Assembly: GCF_003001675.1 (NCBI RefSeq)
Contig: NZ_PVYW01000030.1
Location: 30,072 to 94,071 of the forward strand
DNA from: Cohnella sp. SGD-V74
GTDB taxonomy: Bacteria > Bacillota > Bacilli > Paenibacillales > Paenibacillaceae
DNA: 64,000 nt
Reading direction: 5' to 3'
Position numbers and translations under genes: made by a program. Below are positions 7,114 through 15,718 of this stretch, piece by piece (position 1 is the stretch's first letter; the number at the start of each line of letters is the position of its first letter). Under the pieces are notes generated by a model. That model worked only from the letters and a program-made list of their open reading frames with translations, was not told where the DNA came from and did not search any database.

Positions 7114-8244
7114 ATGAATTGGCAATCGGCTATCGAACAGACTATCCGCATGACAACCGCCAACGTCGCCCGCTTCGGGAACCAATTCCCGATCGTCAGC
7201 AAAGGAACAGAAAAATATGAGCTGGAGGATCAAACGTCCTGGACGGAAGGCTTCTGGGTCGGCATTCTATGGCTTTCCTACGAGTACAATCAGAACCCGG
7301 CTATTCGCGAAGCCGCGGTCGTCGCCGTCGCTTCCATGAAGCGCCGTTTGGAGCAGAACCGGCATTTGAATCACCACGATATCGGCTTTCTGTATTCATT
7401 GTCCGCCAAGGCGCAGTGGATTTTGGAAAAGGACGGGCCGGCCAAGGAAGTCGCTCTGCAGGCGGCGGATGTTCTGATGAAGAGGTGGAGAAAGGACTCG
7501 CAGCTGTTCCAGGCTTGGGGGCCTGAGGGCGATCCCGATAACGGCGGGCGCATCATTATCGACTGTCTGATGAATCTTCCGCTGCTCTTCTGGGCGACCG
7601 AGCAGACGGGCGATCCTCTCTATGCCGAGCGAGCCCGCATCCATGCCGAGAAAAGCCGGCGCTTCCTCGTCAGAGGCGACGACTCTTCCTATCACACGTT
7701 CTACTTCGATCAGAAGACGGGAGACTCCGTTCGCGGAGGAACTCACCAAGGCTTTCGGGACGGATCTACTTGGACAAGGGGTCAGGCTTGGGGCATCTAC
7801 GGTTTTGCACTGGCCTATCGGTATACGAAAGAGCCTTCGTTTCTGGAAACGGCCGTGAGATTGGCGAAGTTTTTTATCGCTCATCTCCCCGCTGACCAGG
7901 TCGCCTACTGGGATTTCGACGCTCCGCAGGAGGAGGGAACGCCGAGGGACAGCTCCGCTTCGGCCATCGCCGCGTGCGGCATGCTGGAGATCGCCGGGCA
8001 TCTTCCCCAAGACGATCCCGCACGGCAATTGCTGCTGGATTCGGTGAATGAATCTATGACCTCGTTGACCGAACATTATTTTACGGCGGGCGATCCCGCG
8101 GAGGAAGGCTTCCTGCGCCATGGCTCCTATTCGGTCAGGGGCGACATCTCTCCCGACGACTTCGTCATCTGGGGAGACTACTTCTATCTCGAAGCGCTGC
8201 TCCGGCTTCACAAGGGCACGCCGGGATACTGGTACGAACGTTAG
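7114..8244 (+). CDS. Glycoside hydrolase family 88, unsaturated glucuronyl hydrolase
   Basis: A 376-residue cytoplasmic enzyme with an (alpha/alpha)6 barrel. GH88 enzymes remove the 4,5-unsaturated uronic acid left at the non-reducing end of oligosaccharides after a polysaccharide lyase has acted. The two catalytic aspartates are visible: D89 in NHHDIGF and D150 in RIIIDCLMN, at almost the same positions (88 and 149) as in the characterised Bacillus enzyme. Length is normal. The ATG at 7114 follows GAGGAGG; an in-frame ATG at 6955 lies upstream of the promoter and was rejected. No lyase is adjacent. The AraC gene 108 bases downstream is the likely regulator. Confidence 0.88.
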   Translation: MNWQSAIEQTIRMTTANVARFGNQFPIVSKGTEKYELEDQTSWTEGFWVGILWLSYEYNQNPAIREAAVVAVASMKRRLEQNRHLNHHDIGFLYSLSAKAQWILEKDGPAKEVALQAADVLMKRWRKDSQLFQAWGPEGDPDNGGRIIIDCLMNLPLLFWATEQTGDPLYAERARIHAEKSRRFLVRGDDSSYHTFYFDQKTGDSVRGGTHQGFRDGSTWTRGQAWGIYGFALAYRYTKEPSFLETAVRLAKFFIAHLPADQVAYWDFDAPQEEGTPRDSSASAIAACGMLEIAGHLPQDDPARQLLLDSVNESMTSLTEHYFTAGDPAEEGFLRHGSYSVRGDISPDDFVIWGDYFYLEALLRLHKGTPGYWYER

Positions 8245-8280
8245 TCCGCGTTGGGCCGATAACGTTCTCTTAGCCAGCGG

Positions 8281-8310
8281 TTGCGCACGCTCGCGGGTGC
8301 TCCCTATAAT
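8281..8310 (+). promoter_or_regulatory. Sigma-A promoter of the AraC regulator gene
   Basis: TTGCGC at 8281-8286, an 18-base spacer and TATAAT at 8305-8310, 43 bases before the ATG. This gives the AraC gene its own promoter, separate from the GH88 gene. Confidence 0.55.
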
Positions 8311-8352
8311 GTAAGAAAGCGGATTCGCACCCGACAAGGAGAGCTTGGCGCA

Positions 8353-9207
8353 ATGAACAAGCATACGCAGATCGGATTGGAGCCCGGTTCGTTCCTGTAC
8401 ACTTACAGGAAGCGTGACCTGGAATCGCATTGGCACCATGCGCACCGGGGGATCGAAATTCTCTATATCCACGAAGGCCAGGGAGAAATCCGGGTGGACA
8501 ACCAGACCTACCCGATCGAGGATCACTCCCTGGTCTGGTTCCAACCCTATCAGCTGCACCGGGTTTCCGTCCCGGCGAGGCCGAACCGTGCTTACGTCCG
8601 CACCAATCTAACGTTCGACCCGCAATTCGTCGTCCGTTATCTCGCCCCGTTCCCGGACTTGGAACGGTTTTTCCGCCTGCTCTGGAACGGGCATCTTCAG
8701 CGGCAGTATTTCCCTTCATTGCAGGTCTTCCCGCTGGCGGAGCTGCTGCGGGAGCTGCATGACGCAGCCGAAGGGGCCTCTTCGAGCCGGGAAGAGGAGG
8801 TCGGCCTTCTCATGCTCTCGCTGCTTCGCCTGCTGAAGAAGCATCTGTTTACCCGCGAGGCCGAGGCCGAAGACATCCCCTCCCGCGCGCGGTCGCACTC
8901 GGAGAAGATCGCCGAATGGCTCGACGCTCACTACAAGCGGCCGTTCAAGCTCGAAGAGCTGGCGTCCAGCCTTCATCTGTCCCCCTACCACGTCTCCCAC
9001 GTCTTCAAGAAATCCACCGGCATGACGCCGTCCGATTATTTGACGAAACGCCGCATCCGGGAAGCATGCGCGCTTCTCGCCAACACGTCGCTCTCGGTCG
9101 CAGAGATCGCTTCGCAGCTCGGAGGACTGTCCTCCTCATACTTCTGCCAAATGTTCAAGAAAGCGAAGGGCGTGTCGCCCGATCAGTATCGGAAGAGCAT
9201 ATACTAA
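8353..9207 (+). CDS. AraC-family transcriptional regulator with cupin-type sensor
   Basis: A 284-residue protein. The N-terminal part (about 10-100) has the look of a cupin sugar-sensing domain (HWHHAHRGIEILYI... , HSLVWFQPYQLHRV), and the C-terminal 100 residues form the double helix-turn-helix of AraC proteins (LEELASSLHLSPYHVSHVFK; VAEIASQLGGLSSSYFCQMFKK, then GVSPDQYRK). The ATG at 8353 has AAGGAGAG upstream. It follows the GH88 gene on the same strand and probably activates that gene in response to an unsaturated oligosaccharide or product. The target site is not visible. Confidence 0.87.
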   Translation: MNKHTQIGLEPGSFLYTYRKRDLESHWHHAHRGIEILYIHEGQGEIRVDNQTYPIEDHSLVWFQPYQLHRVSVPARPNRAYVRTNLTFDPQFVVRYLAPFPDLERFFRLLWNGHLQRQYFPSLQVFPLAELLRELHDAAEGASSSREEEVGLLMLSLLRLLKKHLFTREAEAEDIPSRARSHSEKIAEWLDAHYKRPFKLEELASSLHLSPYHVSHVFKKSTGMTPSDYLTKRRIREACALLANTSLSVAEIASQLGGLSSSYFCQMFKKAKGVSPDQYRKSIY

Positions 9208-9282
9208 GTCGTCGCCCCCGCGCATCGCCGCCGCTGTCCGCTTGCCCGACGCGAACAACCGCGACGGATGAGGCGATAGCTG

Positions 9283-9317
9283 CATTTAAGTTTCATTTAA
9301 GACTCGCCGGTTACAGT
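9283..9317 (+). promoter_or_regulatory. Tandem CATTTAAG repeats and -10 upstream of the SLH protein gene
   Basis: CATTTAAG occurs at 9283-9290 and again at 9294-9301, a direct repeat with an 11-bp period (one helical turn). A -10 TACAGT follows at 9312-9317, with no proper -35. Direct repeats on one face of the helix across the -35 region are the signature of OmpR/PhoB-type response regulators acting as activators. No OmpR-type regulator gene is in the window. Confidence 0.55.
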
Positions 9318-9352
9318 AGGGGCATACCTTAGCGAAGGGAAGTGCCCGATAC

Positions 9353-11587
9353 ATGCTGAAAAGAACTTCATCCTTACTGCTCGCCCTGCTGATCGCGCTC
9401 ACCTGCGCCGTGTCCGCATCGGCTGCGAGCGCGGAGGAGGAAACGGTCATCCGACTGTCCGACGCCGGAGTAACGGTGAACGGCCAAGCGGCTTCGTCAG
9501 ACCCCGGCTCCGCCGTATACGTCGGAGCGAAGATCGTCTATTACGAGGCCGGACGAGGCAGCGACTACGGAGAGGGGACGGCGGCCGATGAGCATACCGC
9601 CGAAGAAGCGGCCGCGCACACCGTCGTGACGATTACCCAGCCCGGAACGTATCGCGTCTCCGGCGCCTTATCGGCCGGCCAGCTCGCCGTCGACCTGGGC
9701 AACAACGCGGCGGAAGACCCGACGGCGGTCGTCGTCCTGATTCTGGACGGGGCGGACATTACGAGCACGGTCGCGCCTGCCGTCATTTTCTACAATGTGT
9801 ACGAGCCTTACAGCTCCACTCAGGATACGAAGGGCGTCACCGACCTGTCCAAGGCAGGCGCGCAGGTCGTCCTGGCGGACGGTTCGGTCAACAAAGCGAC
9901 AGGCTCGCACGTCGCCCGCATCTACAAGGAAGGATCGACCAAAAAGCTGCACAAGTACGACGGAGCCTTCTATTCCAAAATGTCGATGAACATTTCCGGA
10001 GAATCGGCCGGCACCGGGAAGCTGTATATCGCGGGAGACAACGAAGGGCTCAATTCGGAGCTGCACCTGACGATCAACGGAGGCCATATCGACATCCAGT
10101 CGCAGGACGACGGCATCAACACGAACGAAGACGGAATCTCCGTGACGACGATCAACGGCGGCAGCCTGAAAGTGAACGCCGGACTCGGTGCGGAAGGAGA
10201 CGGCATCGACTCCAACGGCTATCTGACGATTAACGGCGGGACGGTCGTGACCCAATCCAACGAGAGAAGCCCTGACGGAGGCATCGACGCGGACAGGGAC
10301 ATCTCCCTTAACGGAGGGACGGTCATCGCGCTGGGCACCCGCAACGATGCGGCGAGCTCCGGCTCCAAGCAGACGTTCATCGAGCTCGCTTTCGCTTCGA
10401 CGCAAGCCGCGGGCAGCGTCGTCAAGCTGACGGACGCGAGCGGCAAAACCCTGCTGACGCACACGGCGGAGAAGGCGTTCCAAAGCGTCACCTTCAGCTC
10501 GCAGGAGCTGGCTCGGAATACGGAATACCGCGTTTATATCAACGAGGTTCAGCAGCAGTACACCGGCAATTCCTTCGGCATGATGGGCGGATTCGGGGCG
10601 CGTCCCGGCAACGGACAGGCCCCCGGCGAAGCTCCTCACGCCGGCGGCCAAGGCCAAGGCCCGGTTCCGGGGCAGACGCCTCCCGAAGGCAGCGGATTTC
10701 CGGGGACAAGGCCGGAGGGCATGCCCGATTTCCCGGAAGGCTTCGATCCGCAGCAAAATCGGCCGAATCCGGATTCCGACGCCGTCGGTTCCGTATCGTT
10801 CGTCATTACCGATACGGTTCACAGCTTCTCCGGCATCTCGGATTCTGCCGACGCTTCGGGCAAGCAGCGCGTGACCTTCAGCGTCAATAACGGAGCCGGT
10901 CTAACCGGATCGGCGTCCGGCATCAAGCCGACATGGACGTCCATCGAAGCCAGCGCGGACGTGTCCGACCGGGACGTCCAGATTACAGTGACGGACGTTC
11001 CTTCGGAAAACTATTCCGAGACGCGCTTGCTCTCCGAGCTCCAAGGCTCCCTCTCGGACATTCTGCCCGAAGCGGACGGAACGTATCGCCTCACCGTCGC
11101 CGTCGTCTCCGGCAACGCGGAGTATGCCGGCGTATCGCAATGGCAATTCACGATCGGCGGGCTGCCCTTCACGGATGTCGACCCGGCGGACCGCGCCTAC
11201 GGCGCGATCAAGACGCTGTACGAGAAAGGCGTCATGAACGGAACCGGGACGGCCAGCTTCTCCCCGAACGCTCCGGTGAGCCGCGCCGCCGCCATTACGG
11301 TGCTGGGCAGGCTGCTGGAGGCGAAGACGGCCGAGAGCGGACTGTTCCCCGACGTCAAGACGGGGACATGGTACAGCGGCTACGTCGGCTGGGCGGTCGA
11401 CAACGGGCTCGTGCAAGGCGACACTGCGGGCAAGTTCCGCCCCGACGACTCTCTCACCGCCGCGCACATGCAGCTGATTCTGGACCGCTACGCCGCTCTG
11501 AGCGGCAAGGAGCCGGTTGTCCTGAGCAGCGCGGGCAGCCAGCTTACCCGCGCCGAGTTGGCCGTCGCTCTGGCCGCCTTGCTGTAA
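9353..11587 (+). CDS. SLH-anchored surface protein with Cthe_2159-like beta-helix domain
   Basis: A 744-residue exported protein. Signal peptide 1-27 (ends SASAASA). Residues 30-400 resemble the Cthe_2159 polygalacturonate-binding fold, with repeated NGG turns (TINGGHIDI, TINGGSLKV, TINGGTVVT, SLNGGTVIA) and DDGI/GDGI steps of a right-handed beta-helix. A Gly/Pro-rich linker spans 408-475, a beta domain 478-602. Two S-layer homology domains follow (604-660, 662-720) and a stub of a third (730-744). It is likely held on cell-wall polymer by the SLH part and binds acidic polysaccharide. The truncated third SLH is odd. The RBS AAGGGAAGTG is moderate. Confidence 0.8.
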   Translation: MLKRTSSLLLALLIALTCAVSASAASAEEETVIRLSDAGVTVNGQAASSDPGSAVYVGAKIVYYEAGRGSDYGEGTAADEHTAEEAAAHTVVTITQPGTYRVSGALSAGQLAVDLGNNAAEDPTAVVVLILDGADITSTVAPAVIFYNVYEPYSSTQDTKGVTDLSKAGAQVVLADGSVNKATGSHVARIYKEGSTKKLHKYDGAFYSKMSMNISGESAGTGKLYIAGDNEGLNSELHLTINGGHIDIQSQDDGINTNEDGISVTTINGGSLKVNAGLGAEGDGIDSNGYLTINGGTVVTQSNERSPDGGIDADRDISLNGGTVIALGTRNDAASSGSKQTFIELAFASTQAAGSVVKLTDASGKTLLTHTAEKAFQSVTFSSQELARNTEYRVYINEVQQQYTGNSFGMMGGFGARPGNGQAPGEAPHAGGQGQGPVPGQTPPEGSGFPGTRPEGMPDFPEGFDPQQNRPNPDSDAVGSVSFVITDTVHSFSGISDSADASGKQRVTFSVNNGAGLTGSASGIKPTWTSIEASADVSDRDVQITVTDVPSENYSETRLLSELQGSLSDILPEADGTYRLTVAVVSGNAEYAGVSQWQFTIGGLPFTDVDPADRAYGAIKTLYEKGVMNGTGTASFSPNAPVSRAAAITVLGRLLEAKTAESGLFPDVKTGTWYSGYVGWAVDNGLVQGDTAGKFRPDDSLTAAHMQLILDRYAALSGKEPVVLSSAGSQLTRAELAVALAALL

Positions 11588-11605
11588 GTGGTACGAACAT
11601 GAAAA

Positions 11606-11649
11606 GGCAGCGCCTCCGATCCCCGATTGCGGGTGCCGCAGGCGCTGCC
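11606..11649. terminator. Bidirectional terminator hairpin
   Basis: GGCAGCGCCT (11606-11615) pairs perfectly with AGGCGCTGCC (11640-11649). It lies between the converging SLH-protein gene and the glycosidase gene. The minus-strand copy is followed by TTTTCATG. Confidence 0.75.
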
Positions 11650-11662
11650 TATTTCAGTTGGA

Positions 11663-13600
11663 TCAAGACTCGAAGCGAACCTCTGCGGCTTCTCCGTTTC
11701 GCAGAGAATACGCCTGTTCGCGGCCGTCCGCTGACACCGTCAGGAGAACATTCCCGTCCTCGGACCGGCTTACACGCAGATCGAAGCTTCGTCCGAACGC
11801 TTCGATTCCGGACAGAGCCATCGACGGCCAGCTTTCCGGCAGGCGCGGCGCACAGGAGAAGGAGGCGAGTCCGGTTGGGGAAATGCCGAACAGGCCTTCC
11901 GTCACGATCCGGCCATACAGCGCGCTCTCCGCGGACAGATGGCGCTGGTTCCCTTCCGGATACGCTTCGACCGCATATGGCACGTGATCCCCGAGCAGTC
12001 GCCGCTTCGAATAAGCGGACCATTTATCCAGCGCCTTGCCGGTTTCTCCCGCCACGAACAGCGCGCGCAAGCCGTACAGCGTGGAACGGTCCCAGAACAC
12101 GGTGTCCCCGGCCTGCGTCGCCAGACCGTCCTCTGTCCATAAACGGGGGGAGAGCATTGCTGCAATCGTACCGTCTTTCCGTTCCGTGATGCCGAGAGAC
12201 AGCGGAAGGCCGATCCAGGAGCGCAGAACGTCGTTGCCCTCATAATAACGGTAGGTTCGGAACCCTTCCACCTCGGCTCCGAAATAGGCTTCGATCGCTT
12301 CGCGCAGCTCCGCCGCCGACTTCGCCGCGGCTTCGGCTTCTTCCGGGAAACCCAACTCCCGGGCAAGCGCCGAAGCGTAATGAAAACCTCCGAAGGCCAG
12401 CGCCGACGTGGACAGATTCGCCGAACCGGTCGGGAATCGGCCCTCGAGCTCATCCGAGTCGGAGGCGACGACTCCCTCCGGAGTCAGGCGGCTTCGGCAA
12501 TAGTCCAGGCACCAGGAGATCGCGGACCACAGCTCCTCGGCTATCTCCCGGCTGCCCGTCGCCAGCGCGAACTTCGACGCTCCGTACGCGTACATGGCCG
12601 CGTCGCCGCGATCCCCGGCCCCTTCCCAAATATCGATGCCCTCGGAGATGACGGAGCTCGGAATCGGCGCGTTGTCCGGTCCCATGAAAGGCATATACAG
12701 ACGGAAAGCGTTCAAGCTGGCCTCGATCGCGGGAGCGTCCCCCAGATAGGCGAAGAACGGAGCCGCGTATTCGATCTGATCGTTCGTCCAGACCGCGGCA
12801 TAGTAGTGCCCTCCTCCGGGGCTGTGCAGCAGTCCGTATTTCGTGCGGAACAGGCTCTCCGAAGCGCGGAGCTTGGCGAACTCGAACATCCGGCCGAGAA
12901 CCGGGTCCGGCGAGTCGAAGCGGAGCTTGTCCCGCAGCGTGCCGATCTGCTCCCGCCGACGGCTCTCTTCCTCGGCATGGTCGATGTCTCCGAGACGCTC
13001 GCTCCATCTGCGACCGACGTACGACAGCCTGAACTCGGCGCTCTCGCCGGGCTGCACGTGGACAGGCCCGGAAGCGTCGACGACGGCTTCCATCGCATAG
13101 ATTCCGCCGACGCCTCTGCCGCGGCGGGAATACCCGGACGGCTCCGCCTCCAGGACGACGGAACGGCTCGTCCCGTTCGTAATCGTCACCGTCTCCAGCA
13201 GCGCGGGACTCTCGGAGGCCGGAAACAGGAGGCGTCGCACCGTCAGCCCTTCCGCCGTCTCGCTCTCGATCTCCAGCAGCCCGTTGAACGCAACGATGCG
13301 CGGCCGTTCCGGGGACAGCAGCCGCCCATCCGCCTTAAAGCGGGGAATCGCCTCTTCGGGATATTCGTGCATTAAGCTGGCGTGCGTATTGTTCGGGATC
13401 GTGCGCAGCATCGGCCATACGACCTGTCTGGCGAGAAGCAGCTCCCCCGCTTCGTCGACGCCGTACCGGACGATCGCGGAGACGCTGCGGCCGCTCATCT
13501 CCAACTGATCGTCGTGAGGAAGTCTTGAATCGGCCCCGATCTCCCATCGGATGCCGCTCTCGTCTAACCGCCAACGGGCATTATCTGTTGTTTCGCTCAT
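11663..13600 (-). CDS. (alpha/alpha)6-barrel glycoside hydrolase, family unassigned
   Basis: A 645-residue protein without signal peptide. The N-terminal 200 residues look like a beta-sandwich (VVWPMLRTIPNNTHASLMHEY...), the rest a six-hairpin (alpha/alpha)6 toroid with aromatic-rich helices (GLLHSPGGGHYYAAVWTNDQIEYAAPFF; YGLRALFVAGETGKAL). VWTNDQIE near residue 290 is a plausible general-acid motif of clan GH-G/L/M-type enzymes such as GH63, GH15, GH78 or GH116. I cannot assign the family. A divergent AraC gene starts 200 bases away and probably controls it. The product most likely hydrolyses an imported oligosaccharide in the cytoplasm. Confidence 0.65.
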   Translation of the reverse strand: MSETTDNARWRLDESGIRWEIGADSRLPHDDQLEMSGRSVSAIVRYGVDEAGELLLARQVVWPMLRTIPNNTHASLMHEYPEEAIPRFKADGRLLSPERPRIVAFNGLLEIESETAEGLTVRRLLFPASESPALLETVTITNGTSRSVVLEAEPSGYSRRGRGVGGIYAMEAVVDASGPVHVQPGESAEFRLSYVGRRWSERLGDIDHAEEESRRREQIGTLRDKLRFDSPDPVLGRMFEFAKLRASESLFRTKYGLLHSPGGGHYYAAVWTNDQIEYAAPFFAYLGDAPAIEASLNAFRLYMPFMGPDNAPIPSSVISEGIDIWEGAGDRGDAAMYAYGASKFALATGSREIAEELWSAISWCLDYCRSRLTPEGVVASDSDELEGRFPTGSANLSTSALAFGGFHYASALARELGFPEEAEAAAKSAAELREAIEAYFGAEVEGFRTYRYYEGNDVLRSWIGLPLSLGITERKDGTIAAMLSPRLWTEDGLATQAGDTVFWDRSTLYGLRALFVAGETGKALDKWSAYSKRRLLGDHVPYAVEAYPEGNQRHLSAESALYGRIVTEGLFGISPTGLASFSCAPRLPESWPSMALSGIEAFGRSFDLRVSRSEDGNVLLTVSADGREQAYSLRNGEAAEVRFES

Positions 13601-13800
13601 TGAAACGCCGCTCCTTATCGATTGGAATAGGGTGAAGTGCTTTCATTGTAGCGGAAGCGCGGAGCGGCAAGGAGGGGAGGGCTGTGTGATAGATCGGTAA
13701 TTTTGCGTGTTTATTTTCGTCAAAAGCCTTAATATGATGGAAATGAGGGGAAAAATGTGTCTATCGGCTATTCACCGGAGAGTACGAGGAGGAAAAGGAG

Positions 13801-14667
13801 ATGGAGAGCGAGTTCGGAGAGCATTTCATTACCGCGGGATTGTCCGGGAGGCCGATTCGGCTGTACTATTGCGGCTATCATCGGTGCAGCCCCGGTCACG
13901 GCTACGGGCCGGCCATGCGCGATCATGCGCTGCTCCACTACATCCGTTCGGGCAAAGGGAAGTTCCAGGCGGGCGGCACGTCGTACGAGCTGCAGGCCGG
14001 GGACTGCTTCGTGCTGTCCCCCAACGTTCCGGGCGCCTATCGCGCGGACGAGGAAGAGCCCTGGCAGTATGCCTGGGTCGGGTTCGACGGGGAGATGTTC
14101 GGCGCTTACTTGGCGGCGGCCGGGCTGACGGAGGAGCACCCTACCTATTCGTTCCGCGAACCCGAGCGAATCTCCCGCCTGTTCGATAGAATGTTCGCGG
14201 GCACCGCGGACGAGTCCTTCATCGGCGAGGCGGAAGGAATCAGCTATTTGTTCCGCTTCTTCGCCCGTCTGCTGGAGGAAACGCGGCAGTCCTCCGTAGC
14301 GGCGGGCCCTCTGTCCAGACGGGACGCCGACGAGTCGGTGCAGCAGGCGATTCGCTTCATCCGTTCAAACTATTCCCGCCCTCTGACCGTATCCGATCTG
14401 GCTGCCCACGTCGGGCTGGAGCGCTCCTATTTCTCCAAACGGTTCCGCGAGCGGATCGGCAAATCGCCCCATGACTTCCTGACCCGCTACCGAATGGAGC
14501 AAGCCGCGCGCATGCTCATCCATACCCGGGTTCCGGTCGGCACGATCGCGGCCTCGGTCGGCTTCGAGGACCTCTCGTATTTCTCGAAGGTGTTCCGCAA
14601 GCACCACGGCGCGAGCCCCGGGAGCTTCCGCGAGCAGCATCTGGCCCGGCACGGCGCGGCAGAGTAG
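13801..14667 (+). CDS. AraC-family transcriptional regulator
   Basis: A 288-residue regulator. The N-terminal cupin domain (LLHYIRSGKGKFQAGG..., AGDCFVLSPNVPGAYRAD) resembles the arabinose/sugar-binding arm. The double helix-turn-helix occupies about residues 185-285 (VSDLAAHVGLERSYFSKRFRERIGKSP; VGTIAASVGFEDLSYFSKVFRKHHGASP). The RBS is GAGGAGGAAAAGGAG before ATG 13801. It is divergent from the (alpha/alpha)6 glycosidase gene across a 200-bp region, the standard layout for a local carbohydrate activator and its target. Confidence 0.87.
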   Translation: MESEFGEHFITAGLSGRPIRLYYCGYHRCSPGHGYGPAMRDHALLHYIRSGKGKFQAGGTSYELQAGDCFVLSPNVPGAYRADEEEPWQYAWVGFDGEMFGAYLAAAGLTEEHPTYSFREPERISRLFDRMFAGTADESFIGEAEGISYLFRFFARLLEETRQSSVAAGPLSRRDADESVQQAIRFIRSNYSRPLTVSDLAAHVGLERSYFSKRFRERIGKSPHDFLTRYRMEQAARMLIHTRVPVGTIAASVGFEDLSYFSKVFRKHHGASPGSFREQHLARHGAAE

Positions 14668-14702
14668 CGGGGTCGCTTTCCAAAGCTGTCGTCGCGCCTG
14701 CC

Positions 14703-15611
14703 TTACTGTCCCGTCGAGCCGGAGTAGAACAGCAGGTAATCTCCAAGGTGCGCGGTCCAATACGCTTCGTCGTGCCCCCCTGGATTCAGGCGATACTCCG
14801 AGCGCACGTTCCGGCTGCGCAGCTTGGCGTCAAGCGCCTCGGCTCCTTGGTAGAACTTGTAATAGTCCTGGTCGCCCGAGTCCAGATAGACCGACATTTC
14901 GCTCAAATCCGCGGTATCCGCCAAATAGTAAGGGTCGCGCTGCTTGCGGACCTCCTCCGTCGGATAAATCCAGTTTTTCAGACCGCCGGTGTCCATCCAG
15001 TCGTCCATCCACACGGCCGGACTATGCCCGCCCGCTTTCGAGAATAGTTCGGGATGCGTAAAAGCATGATGCAGCGCGGCCCATCCTCCCATGGACAATC
15101 CGCCTATGTAGCGGTTCTCTCTATCCGCGGCCGTGCTGAAGTTGCCGTCCACGTATCGGATCACGTCTTGTACGATATAATCGCCGTAATTGCCGAACTG
15201 CTCGGAGTTGAACCCATAGCTGACGTCGATCTGGGGCGTGACGATGATGAGCGGCTCGATTTTGCCTTGCGCGATCCATTCGTCGGCGACTTTATCGATG
15301 CCCAGAACCCGAGTCCAGGAATCTTCATTCCCGCCATACCCGTGGTAGATATACAGTACGGGATACTTTTCGGTCGTCGCATACCCCGGGGGAAAATATA
15401 TGTTGAACTTCATATCCTTGTCCAACGCATCGCTATGAAAAGTCACCTTCTGCACGTTCGGAATCGAGGATACGACTTCTGCGCGGACGGGAGAGCTCTC
15501 GACCGACGCGCTCTCCGTACCGGATCGTTCGCTGCTCGCGCATCCTGCCGCCGCCATGACCGCTATGACCGCCAACATCGCCAAGAGCCATCCGACTCGT
15601 CTTCCTCTCAT
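14703..15611 (-). CDS. Lipoprotein esterase, putative esterase (PF00756-type) alpha/beta hydrolase
   Basis: A 302-residue lipoprotein. The signal segment (RRVGWLLAMLAVIAVMAAAGC) ends in a lipobox with Cys 24, so the enzyme should be tethered outside the membrane. The alpha/beta hydrolase core has nucleophile S173 in GGLSMGGWAAL, likely acid D244 or D247 in YLDSGDQDYY, and H280 in GGHDEAYW. The family covers feruloyl/acetyl-xylan esterases, S-formylglutathione hydrolases and siderophore esterases. ATG 15611 was preferred over an upstream in-frame ATG at 15698, because it starts the signal peptide. It lies 107 bases downstream of the Lgt-like gene on the same strand and may be co-transcribed and lipidated by it. 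Confidence 0.83.
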   Translation of the reverse strand: MRGRRVGWLLAMLAVIAVMAAAGCASSERSGTESASVESSPVRAEVVSSIPNVQKVTFHSDALDKDMKFNIYFPPGYATTEKYPVLYIYHGYGGNEDSWTRVLGIDKVADEWIAQGKIEPLIIVTPQIDVSYGFNSEQFGNYGDYIVQDVIRYVDGNFSTAADRENRYIGGLSMGGWAALHHAFTHPELFSKAGGHSPAVWMDDWMDTGGLKNWIYPTEEVRKQRDPYYLADTADLSEMSVYLDSGDQDYYKFYQGAEALDAKLRSRNVRSEYRLNPGGHDEAYWTAHLGDYLLFYSGSTGQ

Positions 15612-15718
15612 TTCCGTTCCCCGTCCTCTGCAATGGATTCCGACAAGATCAGTATATAGAAATTTTTGGCTATAATACACCGTTTTATGGAAATTCACGC
15701 CTATGAAATGAAAAAGAC

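Noticed and set aside
10933..12189. Plus-strand open frame of 418 codons across the SLH gene end and the glycosidase
   Set aside because: It crosses a terminator and reads a shifted frame of the SLH gene; the translation is Arg/Pro-rich and matches nothing.
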